From: an uncultured Eubacterium sp.
Lineage (GTDB): Bacteria > Bacillota > Clostridia > Lachnospirales > Lachnospiraceae
Assembly (NCBI GenBank): GCA_948470065.1
Contig: CAOKNO010000010.1
Span: forward strand, 1-52,736
Length of the DNA: 52,736 bases
Reading direction: 5' to 3'
The notes beneath the pieces were generated by a model. It made no database searches. It saw only the letters and a program-made list of their open reading frames with translations, and was not told where the DNA came from. A program made the position numbers and the translations under genes. This document shows, one piece after another, positions 9,455 to 17,838 of this stretch; position 1 is the stretch's first letter, and each line of letters starts with the position of its first letter.

Positions 9455-10201
9455 ATGGATACAAATGGAATTGGAAACGCATATGCAGCGCAGGCGGCAG
9501 CCGAAGCGTCGTCGGCAGCAAAAACAAAGAACACAGGCAAAGTGACGAAGCCAAATGGGCAGAAAGAAATTGGGAGTCCACAATTAAGCGAGAAGGCGCA
9601 GAAATATTACAACCAGCTACGGAAGAAATATTCCAATATGGATTTTATCCTGGTAAGTTCGGATAAAAAGGCGGAGGTGCAGGCGAATGCTGCCAAATAT
9701 GCTGGGAATAGCAGCCTGGTTGTGCTGATTGACGAAGAGAAAATAGAAAAAATGGCAGAGGACGAGTCCTACCGCAAGAAGTATGAAGGCATTATCAGCG
9801 GCGCAACGGCAAAGTTTGCCCAGATGAAGAGTAATTTAGGGAACAATGCAAGCTGCGTAAAGACGCTTGGTATGAGTTTTGACAAGGACGGTACGGCTTC
9901 TTTCTTCGCAGTCGTTGATAAATCGCTTGCAGCCCAGAAAAAGCGGATTGAGAAGAAGGCTGCCCAGAAGGCGGAAGACAAGAAGCAGGCTGCAAGGAAG
10001 GAAGAGAAGAGGCGGACAGAAGAGAAATGGAAGGAAAACGTAAAGAACCCTTCCGAAAGTTCCGATACGGTTACGGTAACCGCTTCTTCCTGGGAGGATC
10101 TTTTGAAAAAAATTGGCGACACCATTACCATGGCAAGGGCGGATTCCGTGCAGTCGCAGCAAGAGCGTTATGTTGGGCAGAGGTTTGATTCTGCCATCTA
10201 A
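9455..10201 (+). CDS. DUF6033 family protein
   Basis: This 248-aa protein matches what I know as DUF6033, of unknown function. ATG 9455 has AAGGAGG upstream. The N-terminus is alanine and lysine rich (residues 1-45). The middle (50-150) contains KYSNMDFILVSSDKK and a predicted compact domain. A highly charged helix of lysine, alanine and glutamate follows at about 155-190. The C-terminus (205-248) has a Ser/Thr/Val stretch and WEDLLKKIGDTI. No signal peptide or membrane segment is seen. The gene is monocistronic, divergent from rqcH and followed by its own terminator at 10224. Confidence 0.75.
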   Translation: MDTNGIGNAYAAQAAAEASSAAKTKNTGKVTKPNGQKEIGSPQLSEKAQKYYNQLRKKYSNMDFILVSSDKKAEVQANAAKYAGNSSLVVLIDEEKIEKMAEDESYRKKYEGIISGATAKFAQMKSNLGNNASCVKTLGMSFDKDGTASFFAVVDKSLAAQKKRIEKKAAQKAEDKKQAARKEEKRRTEEKWKENVKNPSESSDTVTVTASSWEDLLKKIGDTITMARADSVQSQQERYVGQRFDSAI

Positions 10202-10223
10202 CTGGATAAAGAGTATGGATGGG

Positions 10224-10254
10224 GCTTGGCAGCATGAGGTGTTGCCAAGCTTTT
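10224..10254 (+). terminator. Intrinsic terminator after the DUF6033 gene
   Basis: An 8-bp stem GCTTGGCA/TGCCAAGC (10224-10231 and 10243-10250) is followed by TTTTC. Confidence 0.75.
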
Positions 10255-10316
10255 CAAACGTTACGCCCTTTTCGGAGGAAGAGGGCGAATATAACTGGTA
10301 GTTGTGGAGGGAAAAC

Positions 10317-10733
10317 ATGGGACAGTACAGACATTCCGTTCAATATTATGAAACAGACCGCATGGGGATTACGCACCATTCCAATTATATCAGATGGATG
10401 GAGGAAGCACGGACAGGCTTTTTAAGGGAGCTTGGATGGGATTATGATAAGTTGGAAAAGCTGGGGGTTGTATCGCCTGTTACGGCCATCAATTGCAAGT
10501 ATAAAATGAGCACTACGTTTCCGGATGACGTATTTATTTCTGTGTCGGTAGCGGAATTTAAAGGCGTGCGTTTAAAGCTTCGTTATGTTATGGAGAACGC
10601 TGCTGGGACATGTGTCTGCGAGGGGGCGTCGGAACATTGCTTCCTAGATAAAAATGGAAATATAGTAAAGATGCACAAAGAATATCCGGAATTTTACCAT
10701 ATCTTAACATCTCTTGCAGAAAGCGGCCGGTAG
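10317..10733 (+). CDS. Acyl-CoA thioesterase, YbgC/FcbC 4HBT type
   Basis: This is a hotdog-fold thioesterase of 138 aa that should hydrolyse acyl-CoA thioesters in the cytosol. The signature YYETDRMGITHHSNYIRWME near residues 9-28 contains the catalytic Asp, with His and Asn in the family's G-x-x-x-H-x-x-x-Y region. A second block, PVTAINCKYKMSTTFPDDV, forms the central helix-strand. ATG 10317 follows GGAGGG by five bases. The gene stands alone between a terminator and an unrelated minus-strand gene, so the physiological substrate cannot be inferred. Confidence 0.88.
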   Translation: MGQYRHSVQYYETDRMGITHHSNYIRWMEEARTGFLRELGWDYDKLEKLGVVSPVTAINCKYKMSTTFPDDVFISVSVAEFKGVRLKLRYVMENAAGTCVCEGASEHCFLDKNGNIVKMHKEYPEFYHILTSLAESGR

Positions 10734-10921
10734 GGCTTGGTTGCTACATCCAAAGGGCGGATCATACGGCCTGGATGGCAAAAGGAAGGGGCTGTTCCAT
10801 TTGGGACGTATGACGTGTTTTGGCTCCCTTATGCAGCGGCTTCTTCCTCTTGCATTCCTGGCAGGTTAGGTTTTCACATTCCTAAGCAATCGGGCATATT
10901 ACGCCAAATCTGCCGTCTTAA

Positions 10922-11164
10922 TTATTTATGCTTGCCTGTCCGGCTTGTATTTAACATATCAATCTCCAATGGGCTTGGCTGTGCAAATGCAGATTGCGGC
11001 AGGAAGTTGTAGACATCCAGGTAGGAGTCTAGTTCCGCACTGTTCTGCGGCGGCCTTGGTACGGCTCCGGTGCAGTCTGTGGCGGAGCTTGCCTTCAGGT
11101 AGTCATAATTGTCTGTGAGATCTGGCACAGGATGCTTGTTTCCCTTTGTTTCGCTTGTATCCAT
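10922..11164 (-). CDS. Small hypothetical protein (80 aa)
   Basis: I do not recognise this protein. It is acidic and polar, begins MDTSETKGNKHPVPDLTDNY, and contains a proline-rich middle (GAVPRPPQNSAELDSYL) without transmembrane segments. An AAGAAGGGA-like site precedes ATG 11164. The amino-acid mix is balanced and a reading frame on the other strand across the same bases looks less protein-like, but no homology is apparent. It lies upstream of and divergent from metF. A long upstream extension to 11653 runs through metF coding sequence and is rejected. Confidence 0.45.
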   Translation of the reverse strand: MDTSETKGNKHPVPDLTDNYDYLKASSATDCTGAVPRPPQNSAELDSYLDVYNFLPQSAFAQPSPLEIDMLNTSRTGKHK

Positions 11165-11311
11165 AAAAATCCCTTCTTTCTGTTTTTGTCTTTTGCAAGC
11201 CATGGTCTTACCAGCAGGCTGTTCCCAGAGCGTTCTAAGACGTAGCTGCTGATAAAGCTTTGCAAGGATAGTGTTTGGAAAAATACGCTTCTTATACATG
11301 GTTCCATAGGT

Positions 11312-11340
11312 TTGACTTTTGCACGTTAAATCGTTATAAT
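11312..11340 (+). promoter_or_regulatory. Sigma-A promoter for metF
   Basis: TTGACT (11312-11317), a 17-base spacer and TATAAT (11335-11340) form a near-consensus promoter. Transcription would start near 11347, leaving a leader of about 40 bases, too short for an S-box or cobalamin riboswitch. Confidence 0.85.
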
Positions 11341-11387
11341 GGAGCAAGCGGCGCATATGCCAGAAAGCGCACAGAATGGAGGGACAT

Positions 11388-12254
11388 ATGAAAATATCAG
11401 AAATATTAAAAGAAAATGAGGTTACAATAAGCTGTGAGCTTTTCCCACCTAAGAAAGGTTCTGAACTTGCAAAAGCCCGTGAGCTGGTACGCGAGATGGC
11501 GGCTTTGAAGCCTTCTTTTATCAGCGTGACGTATGGGGCAAGCGGCGGGATCAGCGAGCATACGGTGGATTTGGTCAATGAAGCCCAAAATGAGAACAAG
11601 GTTCCAGCTCTTGCACATTTGACCTGCGCTTCTTCTGACCGGAAGAAAATCAAAGAGGTGCTAAAACAGCTACAAGATAAAAAGATTGAGAATATTTTAG
11701 CGCTCCGTGGGGATATCCCGGCGGATTTGGATTTCCCGCTGCCAGATCAGTACCACCATGCTAGTGAATTAATTGAGGAAATCAAGGCGTTTGGGGAGTT
11801 CTGTATCGGCGGCGCTTGTTACCCGGAAGGGCATCCGGAAGCGGAAAGCATGGAAGGGGATATTGACAACTTAAAACGGAAGGTAGAAGCAGGCTGCGAG
11901 TTTTTGACGACGCAGATGTTTTTTGATAATAACATCCTCTATAATTTCCTATACCGGACTTTGAAAAAGGGAATTGAGGCGCCGGTAATTGCGGGGATTA
12001 TGCCTGTGACGAATGTAAACCAGATCAAACGGATCTTATCGCTTTCCGGCACGATGCTGCCGCAGCGGTTCCGTGCAATCGTGGAACGTTTTGCTGACAG
12101 CCCGCCTGCGTTGAAGCAAGCAGGCATTGCCTATGCTACGGAGCAAATCATAGACTTAGTTGCAAACGGTGTGGGCCATGTGCATATTTATACGATGAAT
12201 AAGCCGGATGTGGCTGGCGCAATCCTAAAGAACCTTTCTGAAATATGTAACTGA
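11388..12254 (+). CDS. metF: Methylenetetrahydrofolate reductase
   Basis: MetF reduces 5,10-methylene-THF to 5-methyl-THF, the methyl donor for methionine synthase. The TIM-barrel family is recognisable from SCELFPPKKG near the N-terminus, LTCASSDRKKIKEVLKQL, LALRGDIP, and the flavin/folate region containing GGACYPEGHPEA and TTQMFFDN. ATG 11388 follows GGAGG by five bases; an ATG four codons upstream (11376) is part of that site. At 288 aa it is full length. It heads a cluster with the activation protein (12302) and metH (12999), so one transcript probably makes and uses methyl-THF. Confidence 0.95.
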   Translation: MKISEILKENEVTISCELFPPKKGSELAKARELVREMAALKPSFISVTYGASGGISEHTVDLVNEAQNENKVPALAHLTCASSDRKKIKEVLKQLQDKKIENILALRGDIPADLDFPLPDQYHHASELIEEIKAFGEFCIGGACYPEGHPEAESMEGDIDNLKRKVEAGCEFLTTQMFFDNNILYNFLYRTLKKGIEAPVIAGIMPVTNVNQIKRILSLSGTMLPQRFRAIVERFADSPPALKQAGIAYATEQIIDLVANGVGHVHIYTMNKPDVAGAILKNLSEICN

Positions 12255-12301
12255 TAACGTATGCGGCGCAATGCCGTGAGGGATAAGGAAGGATATGCCG
12301 C

Positions 12302-12982
12302 ATGATGATAAACAGGAGAGAAACGCTCCGCTATTTGGGGATCCAGGGGCAGCAAGCAGATGATAAGACCCTTCGTCTCGTGGAAGAAGTGGAGATGGAA
12401 TTATCCCAGAGCATACAGCAAAAAAGCATTTACCAGGAATATCCGTGCAGCGTATCTGGGCATACGGTACATCTGGGGGGGCTTCTAATCGTTAGCGCAG
12501 ACCTTGCTAAGAACCTAAAAGGCTGTAGCTACGCCGTGCTTTTAGCCGCTACAGTGGGACGTGCAGCAGATTTTATGATACGGAAATACTCTGTTACAAA
12601 TCTTGCAAAGGCGGCGGTCGTACAAGCAGCCGGAGCCTCATGTATTGAAGCCTATGTAGATCAGATAGAACGTGACATCCAAAAATACGCTGGCAGACGG
12701 GGGCTTTATCTAAGACCGAGGTTCAGCCCAGGGTATGGCGACTTCGCATTGGAATACCAGAAAGGGATATTTGCGGTGCTAGAATGTAGCAAACGGATTG
12801 GGCTCACATTGACGGAGGGGAACCTTATGATGCCGTCCAAATCGGTAACGGCTGTGATTGGGCTTACGGAGGACGCCAAAAGATCGTGTTATCAGCATTC
12901 TTGCGCGCAATGTGGGATGGAGGAATGTGGGTTTCGGGAAACGGATATGACAGCCCCTACAGACGGGGCGCCCACATGTTGA
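12302..12982 (+). CDS. Methionine synthase activation domain protein
   Basis: This stand-alone protein of about 226 aa resembles the AdoMet-binding reactivation domain found at the C-terminus of long MetH enzymes. It would supply reductive methylation of oxidised cob(II)alamin. The key motif is RPRFSPGYGDF (about 139-149), equivalent to the R-x-x-x-P-G-Y AdoMet site. A C-terminal cysteine cluster (CAQCGMEECGF) could bind metal or a cluster, as in related corrinoid activation proteins. A GGAAGG site precedes ATG 12302; the next ATG (12305) is equally possible. It lies between metF and a metH that lacks this domain, which supports the assignment. Confidence 0.88.
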   Translation: MMINRRETLRYLGIQGQQADDKTLRLVEEVEMELSQSIQQKSIYQEYPCSVSGHTVHLGGLLIVSADLAKNLKGCSYAVLLAATVGRAADFMIRKYSVTNLAKAAVVQAAGASCIEAYVDQIERDIQKYAGRRGLYLRPRFSPGYGDFALEYQKGIFAVLECSKRIGLTLTEGNLMMPSKSVTAVIGLTEDAKRSCYQHSCAQCGMEECGFRETDMTAPTDGAPTC

Positions 12983-12998
12983 TAGATTGGAGATGGCC

Positions 12999-15386
12999 AT
13001 GAACTTTAAACAACACCTAGGAACGGAACTTCTCTTTTTCGATGGAGCTATGGGCACCATGCTCCAGTCGCAGGGCTTACAGCCAGGCGAACTGCCAGAG
13101 CTTTGGAATATCACAAAGGAGGATTGTATCCTCAATGTCCATAAAAGCTATTTAATGGCAGGCTGCAATATCATAAAAGCAAATACCTTTGGCATTAACC
13201 GCTTTAAAATGAAGGATACGGGGTATACCTGCGAAGAATTAACGGAAAAAGGCATACAGCTTGTAAAGCGCGCGATTTCAGAAACTGGGAAGAAGGCTTA
13301 TACTGCGCTTGATATCGGTTCATTGGGCAAGCTATTAGAACCTTTGGGCGATCTGTCCTTTGAGGAGGCTTACCGCGCGTTTTGCCAGGTCTGCATAGCA
13401 GGGGAACAGGCAGGCGCCGATCTGTGCCTGATTGAAACAATGAACGATACGTATGAGATCAAAGCGGCTGTCCTTGCGGCAAAGGAAAATACGCGTCTTC
13501 CCATTGTCGTCACCATGGTATTTGACGAATCCGGGACGCTTCTGACGGGCGCCGATATGGAAGCTGCCGTTGCCATGTTAGAGGGGCTCCGTGTGGACGC
13601 CATTGGGTTAAACTGTGGATTTGGGCCGGATGTTATGAAAGGGTTCCTGCCAAAGCTGAGGGAGATTTCTTCGCTGCCCCTTGTGCTGAACCCGAATGCA
13701 GGACTTCCAGTTGTTGTGGACGGAAAGACTTGCTTCCATGTAGGGCCGCAGGAGTTTGCGGCTGTCATGAAGGAGATTGCAGCAGACGGGATTTCTGTTA
13801 TGGGCGGCTGCTGCGGGACAACGCCGGCTCATATAAAGGCGTTGGTGGAAGCCTGCAAGGGGATGAAGCCGATGAAGGTAACGGAAAAACACCGTTCGGT
13901 GGTATCCTCTTATACCCATGCCGTCGTGTTTGACGAGCATCCTAAGATTATCGGGGAGCGTATCAACCCAACAGGGAAATCACGCTTTAAGCAGGCGCTG
14001 CGGGAAAACGATTTGGAGTATATTTACAAGGAAGCGCTTGCCCAGCAGGACAAGGGAGCGCATATCCTAGACGTCAATGTCGGCCTGCCGGAGATTGATG
14101 AAGTAGAAATGATGAAGGCGGCTGTTACCGGGATCCAAGGGATTACAGGGCTTCCTTTGCAGATCGATACTTCCGATGGAAGGGCGATGGAGGCTGCAAT
14201 GCGGTTTTACAATGGGAAGCCGCTGTTAAATTCCGTGAACGGCAAGCAAGAGTCCATGGATATGGTCTTCCCATTAGCCGCGAAATATGGCGGCATGGTG
14301 GTATGCCTGACCCTGGATGAAAATGGGATCCCACAGACAGCGGAGGGACGTATCCAGATTGCAAGGAAAATCATTCAGGAAGCCGCGAAATATGGCATTG
14401 GGAAGGAAGATTTGCTGATAGATACGTTAACAATGACGATAAGCACCGGGCAGGAAAATGCAGCGGCCACGTTAGACGCCCTTCATTACGTACGCCATGA
14501 GCTGGGCGTGCATACGACGCTTGGCGTGTCTAATATTTCGTTTGGGCTGCCGCAGCGGGAAAAGGTCAATACCGCTTTTTTCACAATTGCTTTGTCGCAG
14601 GGGCTGAGCGCAGGGATCATCAATCCAAACAGCGACGCCATGATGGCGGCGTACCATGCATACTGCGCCTTAAACGGCAGCGATCCCCAGTGCAGCGGTT
14701 ATATTTCTTTGTATTCACAGCAGGATGGAGAGAGGAAAACGGCTCCTGCTACGACGGGGGAGGTTACCTTATACGGAGCGGTTGTAAAAGGGCTGGTGGA
14801 AAGTGCGTACCAGGCGGCAAAAAAAGAACTGGAAACGAGAAAGCCGCTGGAGGTGATTGATGAGGAATTGATTCCGGCGCTGGATCAGGTAGGGCAGGGG
14901 TTTGAAAAGAAGACGGTCTTCCTTCCCCAGCTTTTGATGAGCGCCGATGCTGCAAAGGCAGGGTTTGACGCAATCAAAGAGCATTTGAAGGCAAGCGGGG
15001 ATGCTTCCGCTTCCAAGGGGACGGTTGTGATTGCCACCGTAAAGGGGGATATCCATGATATTGGGAAGAATATTGTGAAGGTCCTGTTGGAAAATTATGG
15101 GTTCCAGGTCATTGATCTGGGTAAGGACGTCCCGCCAGAAGCTGTGGTGGAGGCAGCAAAAAAGCATTGCGTAAAATTAGTAGGCTTAAGCGCGCTTATG
15201 ACGACTACCGTAGCCAATATGGAAACTACCATAAAGATGCTGAAGCAAGAACTGCCAGATTGTAAAGTGATGGTCGGCGGGGCAGTCTTGACGCAGACGT
15301 ATGCGGATCAAATCGGCGCGGATTTCTATTCCAAAGACGCAATGGGATCGGTCCGTTATGCAAACGGGCTGTTTTGCCAGGGGTAG
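12999..15386 (+). CDS. metH: Cobalamin-dependent methionine synthase, short form
   Basis: MetH transfers the methyl group of 5-methyl-THF to homocysteine through cobalamin. The homocysteine/zinc domain (1-290) has zinc cysteines C206 (LNCGFG) and C271-C272 (GGCCGTT). The pterin-binding domain (about 310-570) starts at IIGERINPTGK. The cap (about 585-670) and cobalamin domain carry D684-I-H686-D-I-G689, whose His686 is the cobalt ligand. The C-terminal activation domain of the roughly 1200-aa enzymes is missing; its function is encoded separately at 12302. ATG 12999 is preferred because GGAG is six bases upstream; upstream TTG 12987 and ATG 12993 are weaker. The product is 795 aa. Confidence 0.95.
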   Translation: MNFKQHLGTELLFFDGAMGTMLQSQGLQPGELPELWNITKEDCILNVHKSYLMAGCNIIKANTFGINRFKMKDTGYTCEELTEKGIQLVKRAISETGKKAYTALDIGSLGKLLEPLGDLSFEEAYRAFCQVCIAGEQAGADLCLIETMNDTYEIKAAVLAAKENTRLPIVVTMVFDESGTLLTGADMEAAVAMLEGLRVDAIGLNCGFGPDVMKGFLPKLREISSLPLVLNPNAGLPVVVDGKTCFHVGPQEFAAVMKEIAADGISVMGGCCGTTPAHIKALVEACKGMKPMKVTEKHRSVVSSYTHAVVFDEHPKIIGERINPTGKSRFKQALRENDLEYIYKEALAQQDKGAHILDVNVGLPEIDEVEMMKAAVTGIQGITGLPLQIDTSDGRAMEAAMRFYNGKPLLNSVNGKQESMDMVFPLAAKYGGMVVCLTLDENGIPQTAEGRIQIARKIIQEAAKYGIGKEDLLIDTLTMTISTGQENAAATLDALHYVRHELGVHTTLGVSNISFGLPQREKVNTAFFTIALSQGLSAGIINPNSDAMMAAYHAYCALNGSDPQCSGYISLYSQQDGERKTAPATTGEVTLYGAVVKGLVESAYQAAKKELETRKPLEVIDEELIPALDQVGQGFEKKTVFLPQLLMSADAAKAGFDAIKEHLKASGDASASKGTVVIATVKGDIHDIGKNIVKVLLENYGFQVIDLGKDVPPEAVVEAAKKHCVKLVGLSALMTTTVANMETTIKMLKQELPDCKVMVGGAVLTQTYADQIGADFYSKDAMGSVRYANGLFCQG

Positions 15387-15473
15387 TATTAGCCGGACGT
15401 ACAGCAGGCAGAATACCAGAACGCTCTAACACCTTTCTGAATATATTAGTTAAAAAGAAAGGAGTTGGGGCGT

Positions 15474-16433
15474 TTGCATTTTAAGTGGATATGTTTTGCA
15501 GTTTGTGCGGCAATTGTAGCGCTGCTTGTTCTATTTTGCTGTTGGAGATGTTATTGCCGTAGGAAGGCAAGGCGTCTGGTCAGGGAGCAGCGGGATTATA
15601 TCAAAATCAGGGAAATCAACCAGGCTTTGGGGCCGTTTGGATTTGCATATTATGCTGGCAAGGATATCTTTTGCTCCTTAGAGGATGCCTGGCAGCGTGA
15701 TTTTGGCTATGGGAAAATATATGATACCATGGCTCCGTTTATGAATATGGAAATTGATTGCGAGCCAATTTATTTCCACTATGGGGGAAAGCGTTGGCTG
15801 GTGGAGTTCTGGAAAGGCCAGTATGGGATTACCACAGGGGCGGAAATCGGGATTTACTGGCACGAGGGAGGAGATTATGAGATACCGCCAGAGGAACTGT
15901 TCTACCACTGTGTTCCGCAAGAGCAGGAAATCCCGATGCGTATGGCTCTTTATAAGAATGGGAAGCTTTTGTTTGGCAGGAACCAGAGGCATTGGTGGCT
16001 GACAGGGTTTGTCCTGGGAGAGTTTTCTTATCCAGGGGAATTGATGCTGGAGACGTCCATTACCCTAGAGGAGCCTGGGATGCTGGAGGCCTTTTTGGAG
16101 GGCTGCTACAATGCTGGTTATAGGCAAGAGGACTTGCATGTCCGGTGCAATACGGTATCCTTCTGTTTCTACCATCCCAAACAGGAGCAAAACATCTGCT
16201 GCTGTAGGCTGTATCAGAGGTATATCCAATGGCAGAACCGCCATAACTGTAAGCTGTATGATCGTGTGTCAAGGCCTTTTACAAGGACGGTTGATAAGCT
16301 GTATTACCTGATGAAGGCGTACCCAAGGATATTTGCGCTGCTTACGAAGACAGGAAGGGCGGCGCTTGGGAAAAAAGGGAAGCGGATTGCATTAGAACGC
16401 CCAGTCAATCTGAGGACTTGGAATAACCGTTAA
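15474..16433 (+). CDS. DUF4474 domain membrane protein
   Basis: This is an N-terminally anchored protein of about 319 aa. One transmembrane helix (about residues 4-24, AVCAAIVALLVLFCCW) is followed by a basic stop-transfer stretch and a cytosolic or extracellular DUF4474 domain. Family hallmarks are MNMEIDCEPIYFHYGGKRW and EFWKGQYGITTGAEIGIY. Function is unknown. A TTG start at 15474 is chosen because AAGGAG ends nine bases upstream; TTG 15465 lies immediately against that site. The metallophosphoesterase follows after 12 bases, so the two are probably co-transcribed. Confidence 0.8.
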   Translation: MHFKWICFAVCAAIVALLVLFCCWRCYCRRKARRLVREQRDYIKIREINQALGPFGFAYYAGKDIFCSLEDAWQRDFGYGKIYDTMAPFMNMEIDCEPIYFHYGGKRWLVEFWKGQYGITTGAEIGIYWHEGGDYEIPPEELFYHCVPQEQEIPMRMALYKNGKLLFGRNQRHWWLTGFVLGEFSYPGELMLETSITLEEPGMLEAFLEGCYNAGYRQEDLHVRCNTVSFCFYHPKQEQNICCCRLYQRYIQWQNRHNCKLYDRVSRPFTRTVDKLYYLMKAYPRIFALLTKTGRAALGKKGKRIALERPVNLRTWNNR

Positions 16434-16445
16434 AGGGAAGGGACG

Positions 16446-17363
16446 ATGAAAAGGACTGCAAAAAGGCTGGATCGTGCATATGAGAAAGCGCTGTGCCTGC
16501 CGCTCCACAAAAACAGCCGGATTGTGCTGATGAGCGATTGCCACAGGGGCGTAGGGAATTGGGGGGATAACTTCCTGCCAAACCAAAATTTATTTTATGC
16601 AGCGTTGCAGTACTATAACCAGAGAAGGTTTATCTATATTGAATTAGGAGATGGCGACGAACTGTGGGAGAACCGGGACTTAGGTGAGATTGTACGGATC
16701 CATAGCGATCAGTATGGATTGATGGAGCAATTTTATTGCGACGGCCGTTTCCATATGATTTATGGCAACCACGATCGGAAAAAGGCGCAAGGGAAATGCT
16801 TCCAGGACGCATGCAGCCGGTACGGCTGTAAGAAGGAGAAACGGGGGCAGGCGATGCTTGCGGGTTTGAAGGTTCAGGAGGCAATCCGCCTGCAGGATAG
16901 GCAGAGCAACGTGGAATTGCTTTTAGTCCATGGGCATCAAGGGGATTTGTGGAACGATACGCTTTGGAAGCTTACGCGTTTTTTGGTGCGTTATCTATGG
17001 AGGCCATTGGAACTGGCTGGGTGCAAGGATCCGACCAGTGCGGCGAAAAATTACCAGAAAAAAGAAAGGATAGAAAAACGTCTGGCTGCATGGGCCAGGC
17101 GCCATGAGACGATTCTGGTGGCGGGGCATACGCACCGTCCGGTTTTCCCAAAGCCAGGGGAAGGGTATTACTTTAACGACGGAAGCTGCGTACATCCAAG
17201 GAATATCACCGCCCTGGAAATAGAATGCGGGAAGATATCGTTGGTGAAATGGAGCATGAAGGTACGTGAAGATAACATGGTGTACATTGGGCGGGAGGTG
17301 TTAGAAGGATCTGTTTCCTTGGGAGAAATCGTAACAACCCAGAATATACCAGAACGGTTTTGA
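16446..17363 (+). CDS. Calcineurin-like metallophosphoesterase
   Basis: This is a two-metal phosphoesterase of 305 aa. Motifs in order are D31-C-H33 (MSDCHRG), a GDGDE block (ELGDGDELWEN, about 65-75), GNHD (about 107-110), LVHGHQGD (about 160-167) and AGHTHRP (about 225-231). This is the complete metal-binding set of the superfamily, with resemblance to UDP-2,3-diacylglucosamine hydrolases. Lipid A is not expected in this organism, so the substrate is unknown. GGGAAGGG precedes ATG 16446. It is the last gene before the terminator at 17377. Confidence 0.88.
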   Translation: MKRTAKRLDRAYEKALCLPLHKNSRIVLMSDCHRGVGNWGDNFLPNQNLFYAALQYYNQRRFIYIELGDGDELWENRDLGEIVRIHSDQYGLMEQFYCDGRFHMIYGNHDRKKAQGKCFQDACSRYGCKKEKRGQAMLAGLKVQEAIRLQDRQSNVELLLVHGHQGDLWNDTLWKLTRFLVRYLWRPLELAGCKDPTSAAKNYQKKERIEKRLAAWARRHETILVAGHTHRPVFPKPGEGYYFNDGSCVHPRNITALEIECGKISLVKWSMKVREDNMVYIGREVLEGSVSLGEIVTTQNIPERF

Positions 17364-17376
17364 ACCATAAAAAGGG

Positions 17377-17437
17377 CTGCCGTATGGAAGGGCAAAGATA
17401 CCAGGTATGGTATCTCTTCCAAAACGGCAGTTTTTTT
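17377..17437 (+). terminator. Intrinsic terminator after the metallophosphoesterase gene
   Basis: The base stem CTGCCGT/ACGGCAG (17377-17383 and 17424-17430) encloses further pairing (AGATACC/GGTATCT) and is followed by seven T residues. Confidence 0.9.
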
Positions 17438-17692
17438 ATTTCCTATGAAATAAAAACGCTCCGCGAGGATCGCGCTGCGGCGGTAAAGAACCATGTTGCG
17501 CATTGAACTTTTTTTAATTTTTTACAATAAGATGCAACTTTTTGGGCAGTTTTATCATCTAATTAATATAAATAGAACAAGGAATACAAATACGTATCAT
17601 AAGTATTAGAAAATCTTGGAATATATTTTTGGGTGAATATGCTAAAAACAAGGTAAGACATGCCCTGTCAGCTTGCTACGGGGTATTTGGCT

Positions 17693-17758
17693 GATACCAT
17701 AAGAAATTCTTAAGAATTATCGAAGGAAATAATAAAGGGAGTTATGGTATCCTTAAGG
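17693..17758. promoter_or_regulatory. Nested inverted repeats upstream of the sigma-like gene
   Basis: The 382-base gap before the next gene (17438-17820) is AT-rich and gene-free. It holds a perfect 10-bp inverted repeat, GATACCATAA (17693-17702) and TTATGGTATC (17742-17751). Inside it lies a perfect 14-bp palindrome AATTCTTAAGAATT (17705-17718), and the palindrome CCTTAAGG starts at 17751. This looks like an operator or RNA hairpin region for 17839. A poly-T stretch with TTGAAC near 17500 may be a promoter, but I cannot assign its -10 confidently. Confidence 0.5.
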
Positions 17759-17838
17759 TAAGACAGGAAGGAAGAAGGGAAATTCTTCCGCCGAGGGATA
17801 ATATTCATCCATGATAGAGAGGAAGGCAGGTGCTTGGA

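Noticed and set aside
10737-11012. A 91-aa open frame after the thioesterase
   Set aside because: It has no ribosome binding site or recognisable motif, and it overlaps a better frame on the other strand.
11165-11387. S-box or cobalamin riboswitch before the methionine cluster
   Set aside because: The promoter at 11312-11340 leaves a leader of about 40 bases. No conserved riboswitch core or terminator/antiterminator pair is visible.
15465-15473. TTG at 15465 as the DUF4474 start
   Set aside because: It directly abuts the AAGGAG site, leaving no spacer. TTG 15474 has a normal nine-base spacing.
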